Shown piece by piece: positions 1 through 6,487 of a stretch of DNA of 9,767 nucleotides (position 1 is its first letter; each line of letters starts with the position of its first letter). The stretch is from Clostridia bacterium. GTDB lineage: Bacteria > Bacillota > Clostridia > Oscillospirales > QAMX01. The notes under the pieces were generated by a model. The model had not been told where the DNA came from. It made no database searches and was given only the letters and a program-made list of their open reading frames with translations. The DNA lies in contig JAFYLV010000082.1 of assembly GCA_017556885.1 (NCBI GenBank), forward strand, positions 1 through 9,767. Direction: 5' to 3'. The position numbers and the translations under genes were made by a program.

Positions 1-1055
1 GAGGCATCGTTTGAGAAGAGGCGGGCAAGGCCGCTTCCGCACAGGCACATGACGGCCATCTCCACCGCGGCAAAGCCCAGCGCCCACCTAAGGGTCTGCT
101 TTAAATACCGGCGGCCGAGGGCCTCATCCCCCGCGCCGAGGGATTGACCGAAGAGGGTGGTGGAAGCCACGTTGCAGGCAGCGCTGCTGGACCAGGCGAA
201 GCCCTCCAGATTCTGCGCGATCTGGTTTGCGGCGAGGGAAGCGGTGGGAAGCCCTGCGATGATCTTTGCCGTGAGGGTGGCACCGCTTTGCAGCACCAGC
301 TGCTCCGCGCCGGAGGTCAGGGCAATGGGCAGAAAACGGGTAAGCAATGCCCGGGACGGAAGCAGACGGACACCGCGGCTGTAATGCAGCGGCAGTTTCC
401 GGGAAAAGAGGCAGCTCGCCGCGAGCAGGAAGGAAATGGCCTTTGCGATGACGGTGGCAATGGCCGCGCCGTCGACCCCGAGGGCAGGGAAACCGAGGGC
501 GCCGAAGATGAGAATGTAATTGAATGCCACGTTGGCCGCGCCGCCGGTGAGGTTATAGATCATGGGCAGCTTTGCAATGCCGGTGCCGCGCAGGGAGGCG
601 GTGATGTTGAGCGTCAGGATCTGGAAGAAGAAACCGACGGCGTTGATGCGGTAATAACGGATGGCGATGGCGAGCACCTCAGCATCGCTCTTTCCGCAGA
701 CAAAGCGCATGATCCCGCCGGCAAAGAAGAAGCTTGCAGTGGTCAGAAGCAGGGCGATACACAGCGCGATGGTCATGGACTGCCAGACGGTGGATCGGGC
801 TTCCTCCATCTCGCCTGCGCCCCGGTGCCAGGCAACGGTCGCGGTGGTTCCGATGAAAAAGCCGCCACAAATGCAGATGATCAGATTGATGGGCGCGCCG
901 CTAAGTCCCACTGCCGCCACGGCAGGGGTGGAATTCTCCATCTGTCCCACCATGATGCTGTCAATCAGCAGGAAAATCTGTGAAAGCAGGTTTTCGATCA
1001 GGGCAGGAAAGAGCAATGCGCGGAAATAACGCCGTTGGTCGCGGGTCAGTTTCAT
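1..1055 (-). CDS. MATE family efflux transporter (C-terminus outside window)
   Basis: The frame reads from an ATG at 1055 to the left edge without a stop, giving 351 residues of a family usually near 440-460; the C-terminal quarter is missing. The start is supported by AAGGAG six bases upstream. The N-terminus (MKLTRDQRRYFRALLFPALIENL, shown in part) leads into the family's first helix with LLIDSIMVGQM, and repeated hydrophobic segments of about 20 residues follow, including GFFIGTTATVAW and NYILIFGALGFPALGVDGAAIATV, the latter typical of MATE half-repeats. MATE proteins are inner-membrane Na+ or H+ antiporters that export cationic drugs or metabolites. The substrate cannot be told from sequence. 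It lies 56 bases downstream of the SGNH hydrolase gene with a candidate hairpin between, so it may be partly uncoupled from that row. Family call is firm; the specific role is unknown. Confidence 0.9.
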   Translation of the reverse strand, partial: MKLTRDQRRYFRALLFPALIENLLSQIFLLIDSIMVGQMENSTPAVAAVGLSGAPINLIICICGGFFIGTTATVAWHRGAGEMEEARSTVWQSMTIALCIALLLTTASFFFAGGIMRFVCGKSDAEVLAIAIRYYRINAVGFFFQILTLNITASLRGTGIAKLPMIYNLTGGAANVAFNYILIFGALGFPALGVDGAAIATVIAKAISFLLAASCLFSRKLPLHYSRGVRLLPSRALLTRFLPIALTSGAEQLVLQSGATLTAKIIAGLPTASLAANQIAQNLEGFAWSSSAACNVASTTLFGQSLGAGDEALGRRYLKQTLRWALGFAAVEMAVMCLCGSGLARLFSNDA

Positions 1056-1078
1056 AGGAACTCCTTAAAAACAGTAAC

Positions 1079-1104
1079 AAGACCCTGCAAAGGGGCAGGG
1101 CCTT
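1079..1104 (-). terminator. Hairpin between SGNH hydrolase and MATE genes; candidate terminator or attenuator
   Basis: Read on the minus strand, AAGGCCCTGC pairs with GCAGGGTCTT around a six-base loop, giving a 10-bp stem with one G-U pair. The tail is GTTACTGTTTTT, a broken rather than continuous T run. It sits 8 bases after the SGNH stop and just before the MATE ribosome binding site, so it could terminate, attenuate, or only protect the upstream message. Confidence 0.5.
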
Positions 1105-1111
1105 GCATATA

Positions 1112-1768
1112 TCAGTAATTGGCGCGGAAGTAGGCGATGATGCGGTCGGCAAGCAGCCGGTGACCTGCCGCATTGGGATGCAGGCCGTCGGGAACGTAGG
1201 TCTCACGCATCGCAGGGACCTGGGGATTCATGCCGCCGTTGGCATACAGGTCGAGTACGGGGATCCCGTAGAATTCCAGCACCTCGCGCATGACGTCCAC
1301 ATATTCCTTCAGGGTGACGGTAAAGCTTTCGCCGTCACGGGTGACCGTACGGGTCTCCTCGGCCCGGTGCAGCGGGGTGAGGAAGAGGAGTTTTGCCGTG
1401 GGGTAGCGGGTAAGCAGGGTATTCACAAGGCTGTGCATCGCGCCGTAGAAGGTGTCGGGGGTGCGGTCGGCGGGGGTGCCCATGGGGGCGTCGCCGTGAC
1501 CGTAGTCGTTGGTGCCGCCAAAGACGATGACAACGTCGGCTTCGGGTTCCATATCCTGCGCGCGCAGGTTGAAATCAAGATCCATCCGGGAGGGAGGATC
1601 GGCAGGCTTCTGCTGCCGGGCGATGCGGGTGCCGCTGATGCCGTGATTGTAGCAAACCGCGTTGCAGTCGCGTTCAATGAGGGTGGGATAGCGGCCGTCC
1701 TTGCCGGCGCCGACGCCCTCGGTGATGCTGTCGCCGAGGAAGATGATCTTTTTACCGTTCAGTTCCAT
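1112..1768 (-). CDS. SGNH/GDSL-family hydrolase (esterase/lipase-like)
   Basis: A complete 218-residue protein with the SGNH signature blocks in order. Block I is GDSITEG with nucleophile Ser14, the block II glycine lies in NHGISGTRI (about 41-49), block III is GGTND with Asn87, and block V is DGLHPN with Asp194 and His197. Ser-Asp-His plus the Gly and Asn oxyanion residues are all present, so it should be an active carbohydrate esterase, acetylesterase or lysophospholipase-type enzyme; the exact substrate is not readable. There is no signal peptide, so it is probably cytoplasmic. The start is an ATG with AAAGG about 10 bases upstream. It lies 33 bases after the stop of the YlmH-like gene and is probably cotranscribed with it. 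Confidence 0.92.
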   Translation of the reverse strand: MELNGKKIIFLGDSITEGVGAGKDGRYPTLIERDCNAVCYNHGISGTRIARQQKPADPPSRMDLDFNLRAQDMEPEADVVIVFGGTNDYGHGDAPMGTPADRTPDTFYGAMHSLVNTLLTRYPTAKLLFLTPLHRAEETRTVTRDGESFTVTLKEYVDVMREVLEFYGIPVLDLYANGGMNPQVPAMRETYVPDGLHPNAAGHRLLADRIIAYFRANY

Positions 1769-1801
1769 AATCGTAAAACCTTTCAGATTCAGGTTGATTT
1801 T

Positions 1802-2545
1802 TTAACCGTAGATAGAAATGCGGGCGTGAAGACGGCCCTTTCCCGTCTCGCCGGTGATCTCCTCCAGCCGGAATCGGCCGGCACCGCGCAGGGAGAGAAT
1901 GTCGCCGTCCCTGAGCTCCGCGGCAGGGTCTTCCAGAGGGAGAGAATTGCGGAAAACCAGTCCGCGCCGGAATTTTTCCGCTCCCTCGGAGCGGGAGAGA
2001 TGAAAAACGGCGCAGAGGGCGGCATCCGCCCGGCGGGAAGCCATGACCACGTCCTTTTCCGTCAGCTTTGGCTGCAGAAGCTCCTCCGCCGCCTCGCAGG
2101 GGGCGCAGATGACGTCGGTGTGGCGAATGCGGGTGAGATTTTCGCAGATGTAGGGGGCGAGATGCTCCGCCGCGAAGAGATACCCCACGTTGTCGTTTAT
2201 AAAAATATCTCCGATTCCCCGGCGGTCAAGTCCCAGGGAAAGCACCGCGCCGAGAATATCCCTGTGCGAGAGAGGATCGGCGTATTTTTGACTTTTCGGG
2301 GTACAGGAAATGCAGACAAAGGGAAATTCCGGCGGTATGCCGAAATCCTCGGGATCGCCGAAGGCCGCCATGCGGCGCTCGCAAAGCTCCGCTCCGCCCC
2401 ACAGGGTGATGCGGGTGGGCAGCCGTTCGGTGAGAAGCCAGCTCTGCTCCGCAGGGGTCAGAAAATCGGAAAAGGTATACCATCCTTCAGCGCGGGAGGC
2501 AAGCTCCTGCATGCGCCGAAGGAAAAGGCTCTGCTCATCAGCCAT
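1802..2545 (-). CDS. ylmH: YlmH-like RNA-binding protein with C-terminal S4 domain
   Basis: Starting at the ATG at 2545 (MADEQ) gives 247 residues, close to the roughly 255 usual for YlmH. An in-frame ATG at 2611 would add 22 unrelated residues inside the upstream gene and is unlikely. The N-terminal part carries the family's RNA-binding fold with a recognisable core, LSHRDILGAVLSLGLDRR followed by IGDIF (92-115). Residues about 169-230 form an S4 domain: MASRRADAALCAVFHLSR, then GLVFRN, then LRDGDILSLRG. S4 domains of this kind bind structured RNA, and Bacillus YlmH acts on stalled ribosomes and lies near division genes. Here it is away from a division cluster. The start overlaps the end of the upstream hydrolase by 8 bases (ATGGCTGA), which suggests translational coupling and explains the weak SD (AAAGAAG). 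Confidence 0.87.
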   Translation of the reverse strand: MADEQSLFLRRMQELASRAEGWYTFSDFLTPAEQSWLLTERLPTRITLWGGAELCERRMAAFGDPEDFGIPPEFPFVCISCTPKSQKYADPLSHRDILGAVLSLGLDRRGIGDIFINDNVGYLFAAEHLAPYICENLTRIRHTDVICAPCEAAEELLQPKLTEKDVVMASRRADAALCAVFHLSRSEGAEKFRRGLVFRNSLPLEDPAAELRDGDILSLRGAGRFRLEEITGETGKGRLHARISIYG

Positions 2546-3503
2546 TGGTCTTCTTTTTGCCGGCGGTCTTGTTGTGGATGCGCTGCTCCGCCCAGGCAAG
2601 GATATCGGCAAAGACGGCGGTGCGGTTCTCCTCGTGGAGAATGTCGTGCCGTGCGCCGGGATAGAGGCGCATCTTCACGTGCTTCATGCCGGCCTTGACA
2701 AAGGTATGCCAGGCGGCCTTCGTTCCGCGGCCGAAGCCGCCCATGGGGTCGCTCTGGCCGGAGATGAAGAGCACGCGCAGGTGGGGGTCCATATGCATAT
2801 GGTGCTGCAGCCGGCGCAGATAAAGGATGCCGCCCAGCAGATCCACATACAGGGATACGGCGGAGGTCTTTCCGCAGAGGGGGTCGGCGATGTAGGCATC
2901 CACCTCCGCCTTATCGCGGGAGCGCCAGTCCTGCTGCGTGCGGTTGGGGGCAAATTTGCGGTTGTAGCGGCCGAAGATCAGGCCGCGCAGACGGTCGCTG
3001 CGGTGGTTGGGGCCATAGCGGCGCAGTTCGCGCTTGGCAAGGGCATGGCCGATGGCAACGAGGGGACGGGAAAGCTGACCCGTACCGCTTAAGATGGCGC
3101 CGAACTGATCGCCCGGCCAGCGGATGATGTAGCAGCGCACAAGGAGACTGCCCATGCCGTGACCCATGATGAAGAAGGGGATGCCGGGATATTCGGCGCG
3201 GAAGGCCTCGGCCTGGGTGCGCAGATCCTGCAGAGCAAGCTCCCATCCGTCGGATTCGCCAAAGGAACCGAGAGATTCGCCGACCTCGGCGCTGCGGCCG
3301 TGTCCGCGCTGGTCATAGGTGCGGACGGCGTAGCCGTTCTCCGCCATGAAGGCGGCAAAATCCGTGTAGCGGCCGCTGTGTTCCGCCATACCGTGAACGA
3401 TGAGCAGCGCGGCGTGGGGGGCACCCTCGGGAAGCCACGTGCGAACAAAGATATCCACCTTTGCATCAAAGGCAGGAACAAAGCTTTCGGAGACGGTGGG
3501 CAT
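2538..3503 (-). CDS. Alpha/beta hydrolase (Hydrolase_4, monoacylglycerol lipase-like), nucleophile Ser replaced by Gly
   Basis: From the ATG at 3503 (AAAGGAG about 11 bases upstream) the protein is 321 residues. A longer frame starting at 3596 is excluded because that ATG lies inside the promoter -35 box. The fold is clear: oxyanion region VHGMAEHSGRY (36-46), TYDQRGHGRS (62-71), nucleophile elbow at 114-119, acidic residue Asp252 in SGQSDPMGG and His286 in PGARHDIL. The elbow reads GHGMGS instead of the family's GHSMGG/GHSMGS, so the catalytic serine position (116) is glycine, codon GGC. The other two triad members and the rest of the fold are intact. This suggests a catalytically dead or altered protein, or a point change (AGC to GGC) in this strain. 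It heads a row with the YlmH-like and SGNH genes. Confidence 0.88.
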   Translation of the reverse strand: MPTVSESFVPAFDAKVDIFVRTWLPEGAPHAALLIVHGMAEHSGRYTDFAAFMAENGYAVRTYDQRGHGRSAEVGESLGSFGESDGWELALQDLRTQAEAFRAEYPGIPFFIMGHGMGSLLVRCYIIRWPGDQFGAILSGTGQLSRPLVAIGHALAKRELRRYGPNHRSDRLRGLIFGRYNRKFAPNRTQQDWRSRDKAEVDAYIADPLCGKTSAVSLYVDLLGGILYLRRLQHHMHMDPHLRVLFISGQSDPMGGFGRGTKAAWHTFVKAGMKHVKMRLYPGARHDILHEENRTAVFADILAWAEQRIHNKTAGKKKTNG

Positions 3504-3567
3504 GTTTTTTCGGGCTCCTTTGCAGTATATTAAAGTTCCCCGGAGGGGCGACTTGTTTCCAATATTT

Positions 3568-3596
3568 AGTATAGTCTTTTTTGCGCCCTCCGTCAA
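3568..3596 (-). promoter_or_regulatory. Sigma-A promoter of the hydrolase - ylmH - SGNH row
   Basis: On the minus strand TTGACG (3591-3596) and TATACT (3568-3573) are separated by 17 bases. The predicted start near 3561 leaves a leader of about 58 bases, which holds a small GC hairpin (CCCC-TCC-GGGG) before the ribosome binding site. Confidence 0.8.
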
Positions 3597-3622
3597 GTGG
3601 GACGGGGGCGGCAGGAGAGAAT

Positions 3623-4273
3623 TTACTTAACTGCCTTGAGTGTATAAGTTGCGCCCCAACCGTGCAAAACTTCGACATTGGAAAATCCGGCTTCAAGCAA
3701 TGCTTCCGTTTCGTGTTTTACGGTAAGGGGTGTGTCGTAATGATAGAATTCATCGTCGCAAATCCCCTGTTCTGCCTTTAAGGCAACCAAGTTTTTCCGG
3801 TGCATCTTCTCCTCTTCATCGGACAAGGAGAAGTAATCCGTCAGTATAAAGTAACCGTTTTCTTTCAGTGCCGCGTGGAGTTTGGCATACAGAAGAATTT
3901 TCTCCTCCTTTGTAAAATGGTGCAGACTTTCAACCGAAACAGCCGCTTCAAACCTATTTTTGCCAAGCGGTACATCAAAATAGGAACCGGCGATCAACGT
4001 AATATCTTTATCGGAAAGTTTTTTCTCAAGGGCAGACAGCATGCCCTGCGACAGATCAATGCCGGTCACTTTTGCCGATGGACACAACAAGAAATACTCC
4101 TCCAATTCCAGACCGGTACCACAACCCAAATCAAGAATGTGGCTATGCTCCTCCGCAGGCAGCATTTTTGCGGTAAACGGATAAAACTCAGCCGCAGACG
4201 CAATGTTGGTCATCATGTGCTTATCATATCCGTCGAGTCTCGCTTCAAAAAAATCGCGCATCTTTTCAAGCAT
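3623..4273 (-). CDS. Class I SAM-dependent methyltransferase
   Basis: The start chosen is the ATG at 4273, preceded by GGGGAG seven bases upstream; this gives 216 residues. A longer in-frame ATG at 4318 abuts the promoter -10 and lacks a ribosome binding site. Motif I is ILDLGCGTGLELEEY (46-60), the SAM-ribose acid is Asp73 in GIDLSQGM, a motif near GSYFDVPL (96-103) would contact adenine, and VSVESLHHF (112-120) is the usual motif IV region. These show a Rossmann-fold methyltransferase of the UbiE/Methyltransf_25 type. The substrate is not predictable; small molecules are as likely as anything. Its base composition is much lower in GC than the genes to the left, in keeping with acquired DNA. 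It appears to be a single-gene unit. Confidence 0.88.
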   Translation of the reverse strand: MLEKMRDFFEARLDGYDKHMMTNIASAAEFYPFTAKMLPAEEHSHILDLGCGTGLELEEYFLLCPSAKVTGIDLSQGMLSALEKKLSDKDITLIAGSYFDVPLGKNRFEAAVSVESLHHFTKEEKILLYAKLHAALKENGYFILTDYFSLSDEEEKMHRKNLVALKAEQGICDDEFYHYDTPLTVKHETEALLEAGFSNVEVLHGWGATYTLKAVK

Positions 4274-4308
4274 AGTTTTCTCCCCGTCATATCCGTTTTG
4301 TCTAACCA

Positions 4309-4337
4309 ATAATACCATGGACAGGCATATACTTCAA
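4309..4337 (-). promoter_or_regulatory. Promoter of the methyltransferase gene
   Basis: Minus strand: TTGAAG (4332-4337), a 17-base spacer, then TATTAT (4309-4314). The predicted start lies near 4302, about 29 bases before the ATG at 4273, which supports that start over the one at 4318. Confidence 0.65.
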
Positions 4338-4384
4338 TCCTCTATAACAATTCGGCCAACCGTTCCGATACTTTTCGAATCAAC

Positions 4385-4482
4385 GCGGGGACTTTGAACG
4401 CAAACGGCGTCGCCGCCTTATTGCACAAATCGCGGGGAACGCTCTGCCTGCCGCGTCTCTCTGCTCGCGATTTGCGGGGTTC
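4385..4482 (-). repeat. Structured repeat, copy A (partial tRNA-Pro 3' end)
   Basis: This copy matches copy C (6488-6596) over about 100 bases and copy B (4539-4610) in part. It keeps only GCGGGGACTTTGAAC of the tRNA-derived end (4385-4399); the CCA-proximal part is replaced. It then has CGGC-GTC-GCCG, a TTATTGCA box, and a long stem whose 11-base arms are 4424-4434 and 4466-4476. The arms differ from those of copy C by a matched pair of changes, so pairing is kept. An open frame across it (AICAIRRRRRL on the minus strand) recurs in copy C but looks like a by-product of DNA conservation. Confidence 0.7.
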
Positions 4483-4502
4483 GGCGTCGTTACTTTGATC
4501 AA

Positions 4503-4539
4503 AAAAAGGGATATCCCCCTGCGGGGGCTATCCCTTTTT
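4503..4539. terminator. Bidirectional intrinsic terminator between repeats A and B
   Basis: GGGATA/TATCCC and CCCCC/GGGGG arms enclose TGC, with one internal mismatch. A runs on the left and T runs on the right let it end transcripts on either strand. On the minus strand it directly follows the tRNA-like CCA end of copy B, just as the tRNA-Pro terminator follows the real tRNA. Confidence 0.8.
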
Positions 4540-4610
4540 GGTCGAAGTGCGGGGACTTTGAACGGCAAACGGCGGCACCCGCCGACTTATTGCAGTTCTG
4601 CGTCACAACT
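4539..4610 (-). repeat. Structured repeat, copy B, with duplicated tRNA-Pro 3' end
   Basis: The plus-strand 20 bases at 4539-4558 equal the tRNA-Pro 3' end (6652-6671), from CCA through the 3' T-stem into the T-loop. Next come TTGAAC and CGGCAAA. A 6-bp hairpin CGGCGG-CAC-CCGCCG replaces the 4-bp hairpin of copies A and C, then the TTATTGCA box leads into GCAGTT (4582-4587) paired with AACTGC (4597-4602). The copy is shorter, but the order of hairpins is the same. Confidence 0.7.
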
Positions 4611-4620
4611 GCGATCTATA

Positions 4621-4657
4621 AGAGGACAGCCCCCTTGCGGAGGGACTGTCCTTTTTT
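4621..4657 (+). terminator. Intrinsic terminator after repeat B (plus direction)
   Basis: AGGACAG (4623-4629) pairs with CTGTCCT (4646-4652), with an inner CCCT/AGGG, followed by six Ts (4652-4657). The T run is on the plus strand only, yet no plus-strand gene lies upstream; the only candidate transcript would be from the repeat module itself. Confidence 0.7.
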
Positions 4658-4664
4658 GAAGTAT

Positions 4665-4721
4665 GTTGGTAACAATGATACGGTTTATATGGTTTCACTT
4701 AATAAATGAAATCATACCAAC
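4665..4721. repeat. Nested inverted repeat downstream of the PNPOx-like gene
   Basis: Outer arms GTTGGTA (4665-4671) and TACCAAC (4715-4721) share bases with an inner stem, TATGGTTTCA (4688-4697) against TGAAATCATA (4707-4716), which has one wobble pair and a nine-base loop. The region is AT-rich. It could stabilise or end the operon transcript coming from the right. It has no clear T tail on the minus strand. Confidence 0.5.
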
Positions 4722-4757
4722 TAGTTCGACAAACTCCAATTTGTATCGCATGTTTTT

Positions 4758-5201
4758 TTACGATAATCCAGCATTTTCATAATCTTCCAAAAGAAAATCA
4801 AAATCTGACAAACCATAATAAAAATTAGCTTTATGTGCTGTGAACTTATACACGCAGTAATTCTCCGTTTCTATTCCTTCCGGGTAATACATTTCAAATC
4901 CTTCACGCCACAACATCGCCTTGTGATCACGATCAGTCATTACTTCAATATTGCCATTAAGCATCAATCCTTCAAAACTGTCTTCTTTACAGAAATATAT
5001 ACACGCCTTTGAATTCTTTAAAAACTGTTGCGTTCTACGATTTGAACAGTGCGTCGAAAAATAATGTGTAAATAAACCGTCACGCTGCAAAGATAACATG
5101 GCTTTTGTCATGGGATAACCCTTTTCATCAACAGAAGAAACATACGCCACCTTTGCTTCATCCACTAAATCCGTTATTCGCTCTTTCATATCCTTTGTCA
5201 T
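4758..5201 (-). CDS. Pyridoxamine 5'-phosphate oxidase-fold flavoprotein
   Basis: A 147-residue protein typical in size for the small PNPOx-like split-barrel family. The N-terminal strands AKVAYVSSVDEKGYPMTKAML (16-36, shown in part) and the core YFSTHCSNRRTQQFLKN with ACIYFCKED (about 47-73), followed by GLMLNGNIEVMTD, match the FMN or F420-type fold. Members bind flavin or heme and reduce or bind small molecules; true PNP oxidase residues are not evident, so no pdxH name is given. The ATG at 5201 has AGGAG seven bases upstream and lies 44 bases inside the marR gene, so its translation is coupled to marR. It is third in the flavin reductase operon. A role in redox or xenobiotic response is inferred from this context. 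Confidence 0.85.
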   Translation of the reverse strand: MTKDMKERITDLVDEAKVAYVSSVDEKGYPMTKAMLSLQRDGLFTHYFSTHCSNRRTQQFLKNSKACIYFCKEDSFEGLMLNGNIEVMTDRDHKAMLWREGFEMYYPEGIETENYCVYKFTAHKANFYYGLSDFDFLLEDYENAGLS

Positions 5202-5637
5202 TTGTGTTCTCCTTTTCCTGCAAATTGTTCAAAACTCTTCTTAACGTATTTTCGAAAAAAAGAACTTCCTCTTCCGAAAAACCGGTATAATAAACGTTTA
5301 CCATTTGTTCTGATACATCCTCGTATTTATCGCTTAATGTTCTGGCGTGTTCTGTCAAAACAATTCGAATCTGCCGTCTATCCTTCGAGTCATACACTCT
5401 TGAAATCAAATTTGCACCTTCCATTCGATCAAGCATGCTCGTTAATGTTGTTTTTGCAAGCCCAGTCTTTTTCGAAAGTTCAACAATGGGAATATTATCA
5501 TTCTGCCATAGCACATACAAAATACGGCCTTGTGCACCATTAAATTCATCTATTCCGGCCTTTGCGAGCATTTTTTCAAATATTCTGGCACTTACCTGCT
5601 TGATCTGGCTTATTAGATAACCACCTTCAGCTTTCAT
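5158..5637 (-). CDS. MarR family transcriptional regulator
   Basis: A complete 159-residue protein. The winged helix-turn-helix is clear: VLWQNDNIPIVELSKKTGLA (42-61), recognition helix KTTLTSMLDRME (62-73), then the wing DSKDRRQIRIVLTE (83-96) with the family's conserved D-x-R-R pattern. Flanking helices (about 5-30 and 100-140) form the dimer interface. Members are usually repressors released by phenolic, oxidising or electrophilic ligands. Its ATG has GGAAGAGAG upstream and is 12 bases after the flavin reductase stop. The last 15 codons overlap the PNPOx-like gene, so the tail (NDKGYERANNGFSG) is probably not a conserved part. The palindrome in the operon promoter is the obvious candidate operator, implying autoregulation. 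Confidence 0.92.
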   Translation of the reverse strand: MKAEGGYLISQIKQVSARIFEKMLAKAGIDEFNGAQGRILYVLWQNDNIPIVELSKKTGLAKTTLTSMLDRMEGANLISRVYDSKDRRQIRIVLTEHARTLSDKYEDVSEQMVNVYYTGFSEEEVLFFENTLRRVLNNLQEKENTNDKGYERANNGFSG

Positions 5638-5649
5638 AGCTCTCTCTTC

Positions 5650-6222
5650 CTAACTTTCGTTCATTTTGCCCCAGTCACCTAATGATCTAAATTCAACCGG
5701 TACATATTTGCAGCACATAGTTACCACAGGTTTAATTCTTTCTAATTTTTCTTCAAAAGTGAGCTGTTTATCCACAAGCCGATCATCCGCAAGAACATTT
5801 TCAATGGAACACACATAAATCTCACTATCATAATTTTCATTTGGAATTAAAGTATAATCTACTTTTAATTCCAACGTCCATACACTTTTATCTGGTATAG
5901 GGACGTCTAGTACGGCCCCTTTTTCACTTGGAATTCTACCACTTTTGTCAAAATCGTACCCTGAATGTGTACCACACCAATCAGCATCTTGTAATAAATT
6001 TTCTGTCACTATCGTTGCAGAAAAAATTCCTGTCTGACGGATTCGATCTCTGGTCAGCTTGTCTTCCCCTATACAAGCAACAAACTTTTCATTTTCCACA
6101 TAACAATAAGCACACCAGCAAAACAATCCATAATTAGGCAGTCCGTCCTCTTTATATGTACCATAAAGATATAATGGCTGTGGACAATAAGCGTTTGAAC
6201 CTTTTATTGAAGATTTGCTCAT
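5650..6222 (-). CDS. Flavin reductase family protein (FMN-binding split barrel)
   Basis: A complete 190-residue protein, the usual size for the DIM6/NTAB-type flavin reductase-like family. Segments that fit are QPLYLYGTYKEDGLPNYGLF (15-34) for the first barrel strands and flavin phosphate contact, FVACIGEDKLTRDRI (47-61), FSATIVTENLLQDADWCG (67-84) and a late strand YVCSIENVLAD (136-146). It is rich in cysteines (13, 35, 37, 40, 50, 83 and others), with CWCAYC at 35-40 unusual enough to hint at redox or metal sensitivity, though this is inference. The family reduces FMN with NAD(P)H or acts on small organic substrates. It is first in the operon with marR and the PNPOx-like gene. The start has AAAGGA upstream and a strong promoter 40 bases away. 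Confidence 0.87.
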   Translation of the reverse strand: MSKSSIKGSNAYCPQPLYLYGTYKEDGLPNYGLFCWCAYCYVENEKFVACIGEDKLTRDRIRQTGIFSATIVTENLLQDADWCGTHSGYDFDKSGRIPSEKGAVLDVPIPDKSVWTLELKVDYTLIPNENYDSEIYVCSIENVLADDRLVDKQLTFEEKLERIKPVVTMCCKYVPVEFRSLGDWGKMNES

Positions 6223-6268
6223 AACAGTGTTCCTTTCGAAAAGAGTTTATTTCTTATTGCGCTTATAT

Positions 6269-6298
6269 AGTATAGTCCTATATAGGACATAATGTCAA
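6269..6298 (-). promoter_or_regulatory. Promoter of the flavin reductase - marR - PNPOx operon
   Basis: Minus strand: consensus TTGACA (6293-6298), an 18-base spacer, and TATACT (6269-6274). The predicted start near 6262 gives a leader of about 40 bases. Most of the spacer is the palindrome at 6275-6288. Confidence 0.88.
6275..6288. promoter_or_regulatory. Perfect 14-bp palindrome, likely MarR operator
   Basis: GTCCTATATAGGAC equals its own reverse complement. It abuts the -10 box and lies wholly between -35 and -10, so a dimer bound here would block RNA polymerase. Size and symmetry suit a MarR dimer, and marR is in the operon it would control. Confidence 0.75.
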
Positions 6299-6299
6299 G

Positions 6300-6487
6300 G
6301 GTTATACGCAAATTAATTTTCGGTATCTGGTAGAAATCTATTACAGGGAGGCCTCAGCACCTCTTGGTCACTTTTCAGCGGACAGGGTGCAACACAGCGT
6401 TAGCCACTCGTCCTGCTCTTGAACTTTCGTGAACTGGCTGCTGCTTACCTCACCAGAAGTTCCTGCTCCATGGCCGCCAGGATGACA
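6300..6487. other. Noncoding gap between the operon promoter and repeat C
   Basis: About 190 bases with no gene I can support. On the minus strand there are short open stretches (for example HVILAAMEQELLVR ending near 6450, and one ending SAEK near 6368), which could be the eroded end of a mobile-element gene, but I do not recognise them. Confidence 0.3.

Noticed and set aside
144..983. 279-residue plus-strand frame
   Set aside because: Antisense to the MATE transporter, which has clear transmembrane and family features; the plus frame is Gly/Glu/Asp rich with no domain.
1103..2698. 531-residue open frame on the plus strand
   Set aside because: It is antisense to the SGNH hydrolase and ylmH-like genes, has low-complexity GC-driven composition (many G, A, V, H runs) and no family resemblance; GC-rich third positions opposite real genes readily open such frames.
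3504..3596. Longer N-terminus for the alpha/beta hydrolase (ATG at 3596)
   Set aside because: That ATG lies in the -35 box of a near-consensus promoter, and the ATG at 3503 has a proper AAAGGAG.
4380..4568. Small minus-strand protein containing AICAIRRRRRL, also in the frame at 6368-6787
   Set aside because: The shared peptide comes from conserved repeat DNA (copies A and C) that also forms hairpins, tRNA ends and terminators. There is no ribosome binding site or codon bias, and copy B does not keep the peptide.
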